Shown here: positions 63,148-64,000 of the stretch, piece after piece
Layout: each line of letters opens with the position of its first letter
Numbering within the stretch: position 1 is the stretch's first letter
NCBI RefSeq assembly: GCF_030544485.1
Contig: NZ_CP130610.1
Location: forward strand, 1 to 64,000
Origin: Halomonas sp. HAL1
GTDB taxonomy: Bacteria; Pseudomonadota; Gammaproteobacteria; Pseudomonadales; Halomonadaceae
Direction of reading: 5' to 3'
DNA: 64,000 nt
Program-made: the position numbers and the translations under genes
The notes under the pieces: model-generated
The model's database searches: none
Told to the model about the DNA's origin: nothing
What the model saw: the letters and a program-made list of their open reading frames with translations, nothing else

Positions 63148-64000
<853 letters not shown>

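Overview
The window starts exactly at the dnaA start codon and looks like the origin-proximal part of a gammaproteobacterial chromosome. The rRNA operon, the gene orders (dnaA-dnaN-recF-gyrB; zapA-6S RNA-fau opposite ygfB-pepP-ubiH-ubiI; gshB-yqgE-ruvX; tkt with epd-pgk-fba) and the protein sequences fit Halomonadaceae (Halomonas or Vreelandella type). This is recognition from the sequence, not a database result.

Layout. 1-7160: replication genes dnaA, dnaN, recF and gyrB, then gmhB; four perfect 16-bp ParB-binding parS sites lie between 3176 and 7090, two of them inside recF. 7161-10198: glyQS. 10308-23258: a lipopolysaccharide (LPS) core cluster with heptose synthesis (hldD, hldE), heptosyl and other glycosyltransferases, Kdo transferase waaA, Kdo kinase kdkA, a YrbL-like kinase and an OpgB-like phosphoglycerol transferase. 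Its middle, about 13.96-18.71 kb, is clearly AT-rich compared with its flanks. 23286-36259: housekeeping genes rpiA, ilvA, fau, 6S RNA, zapA, ygfB, pepP, ubiH, ubiI, a ctp protease, envC and gpmI, plus one tiny membrane protein. 36365-36530: a 166-bp imperfect palindrome. 36626-44608: yibN-like rhodanese, secB, rsmE, a sodium:solute symporter with an unknown partner, a CvfB-like S1 protein, gshB, yqgE, ruvX and pyrB. 44700-50315: a complete 16S-23S-5S operon with tandem promoters, two boxA elements, processing stalks, no spacer tRNA, and a degenerate 5S tail repeat after the first terminator. 50346-54805: dgt, a NERD membrane protein, a SUI1-family protein, a HAD phosphatase, an exported acidic protein and a small phasin-like protein. 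54969-63046: a minus-strand carbon-metabolism run transcribed tkt, lrgA, lrgB, epd, pgk, fba, then plus-strand metK. 63187-64000: the 5' part of ligB, cut by the window end.

How the genes work together. GmhB, HldE and HldD supply ADP-heptose; WaaA adds Kdo, WaaF and a second GT9 enzyme add heptose, and the AT-rich glycosyltransferases probably build a strain-specific outer core. KdkA, the YrbL-like kinase and the OpgB-like enzyme probably add phosphate or phosphoglycerol groups. The tkt-epd-pgk-fba run combines pentose phosphate and lower glycolytic steps, with an LrgAB membrane pair only 3 bp after tkt. Most of the window is conserved housekeeping sequence. I see no CRISPR array, prophage or complete insertion sequence. 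The most unusual items are the kinase-containing LPS operon, the parS sites that double as recF codons, the 166-bp palindrome, the 5S remnant, and a possible structured metK leader.
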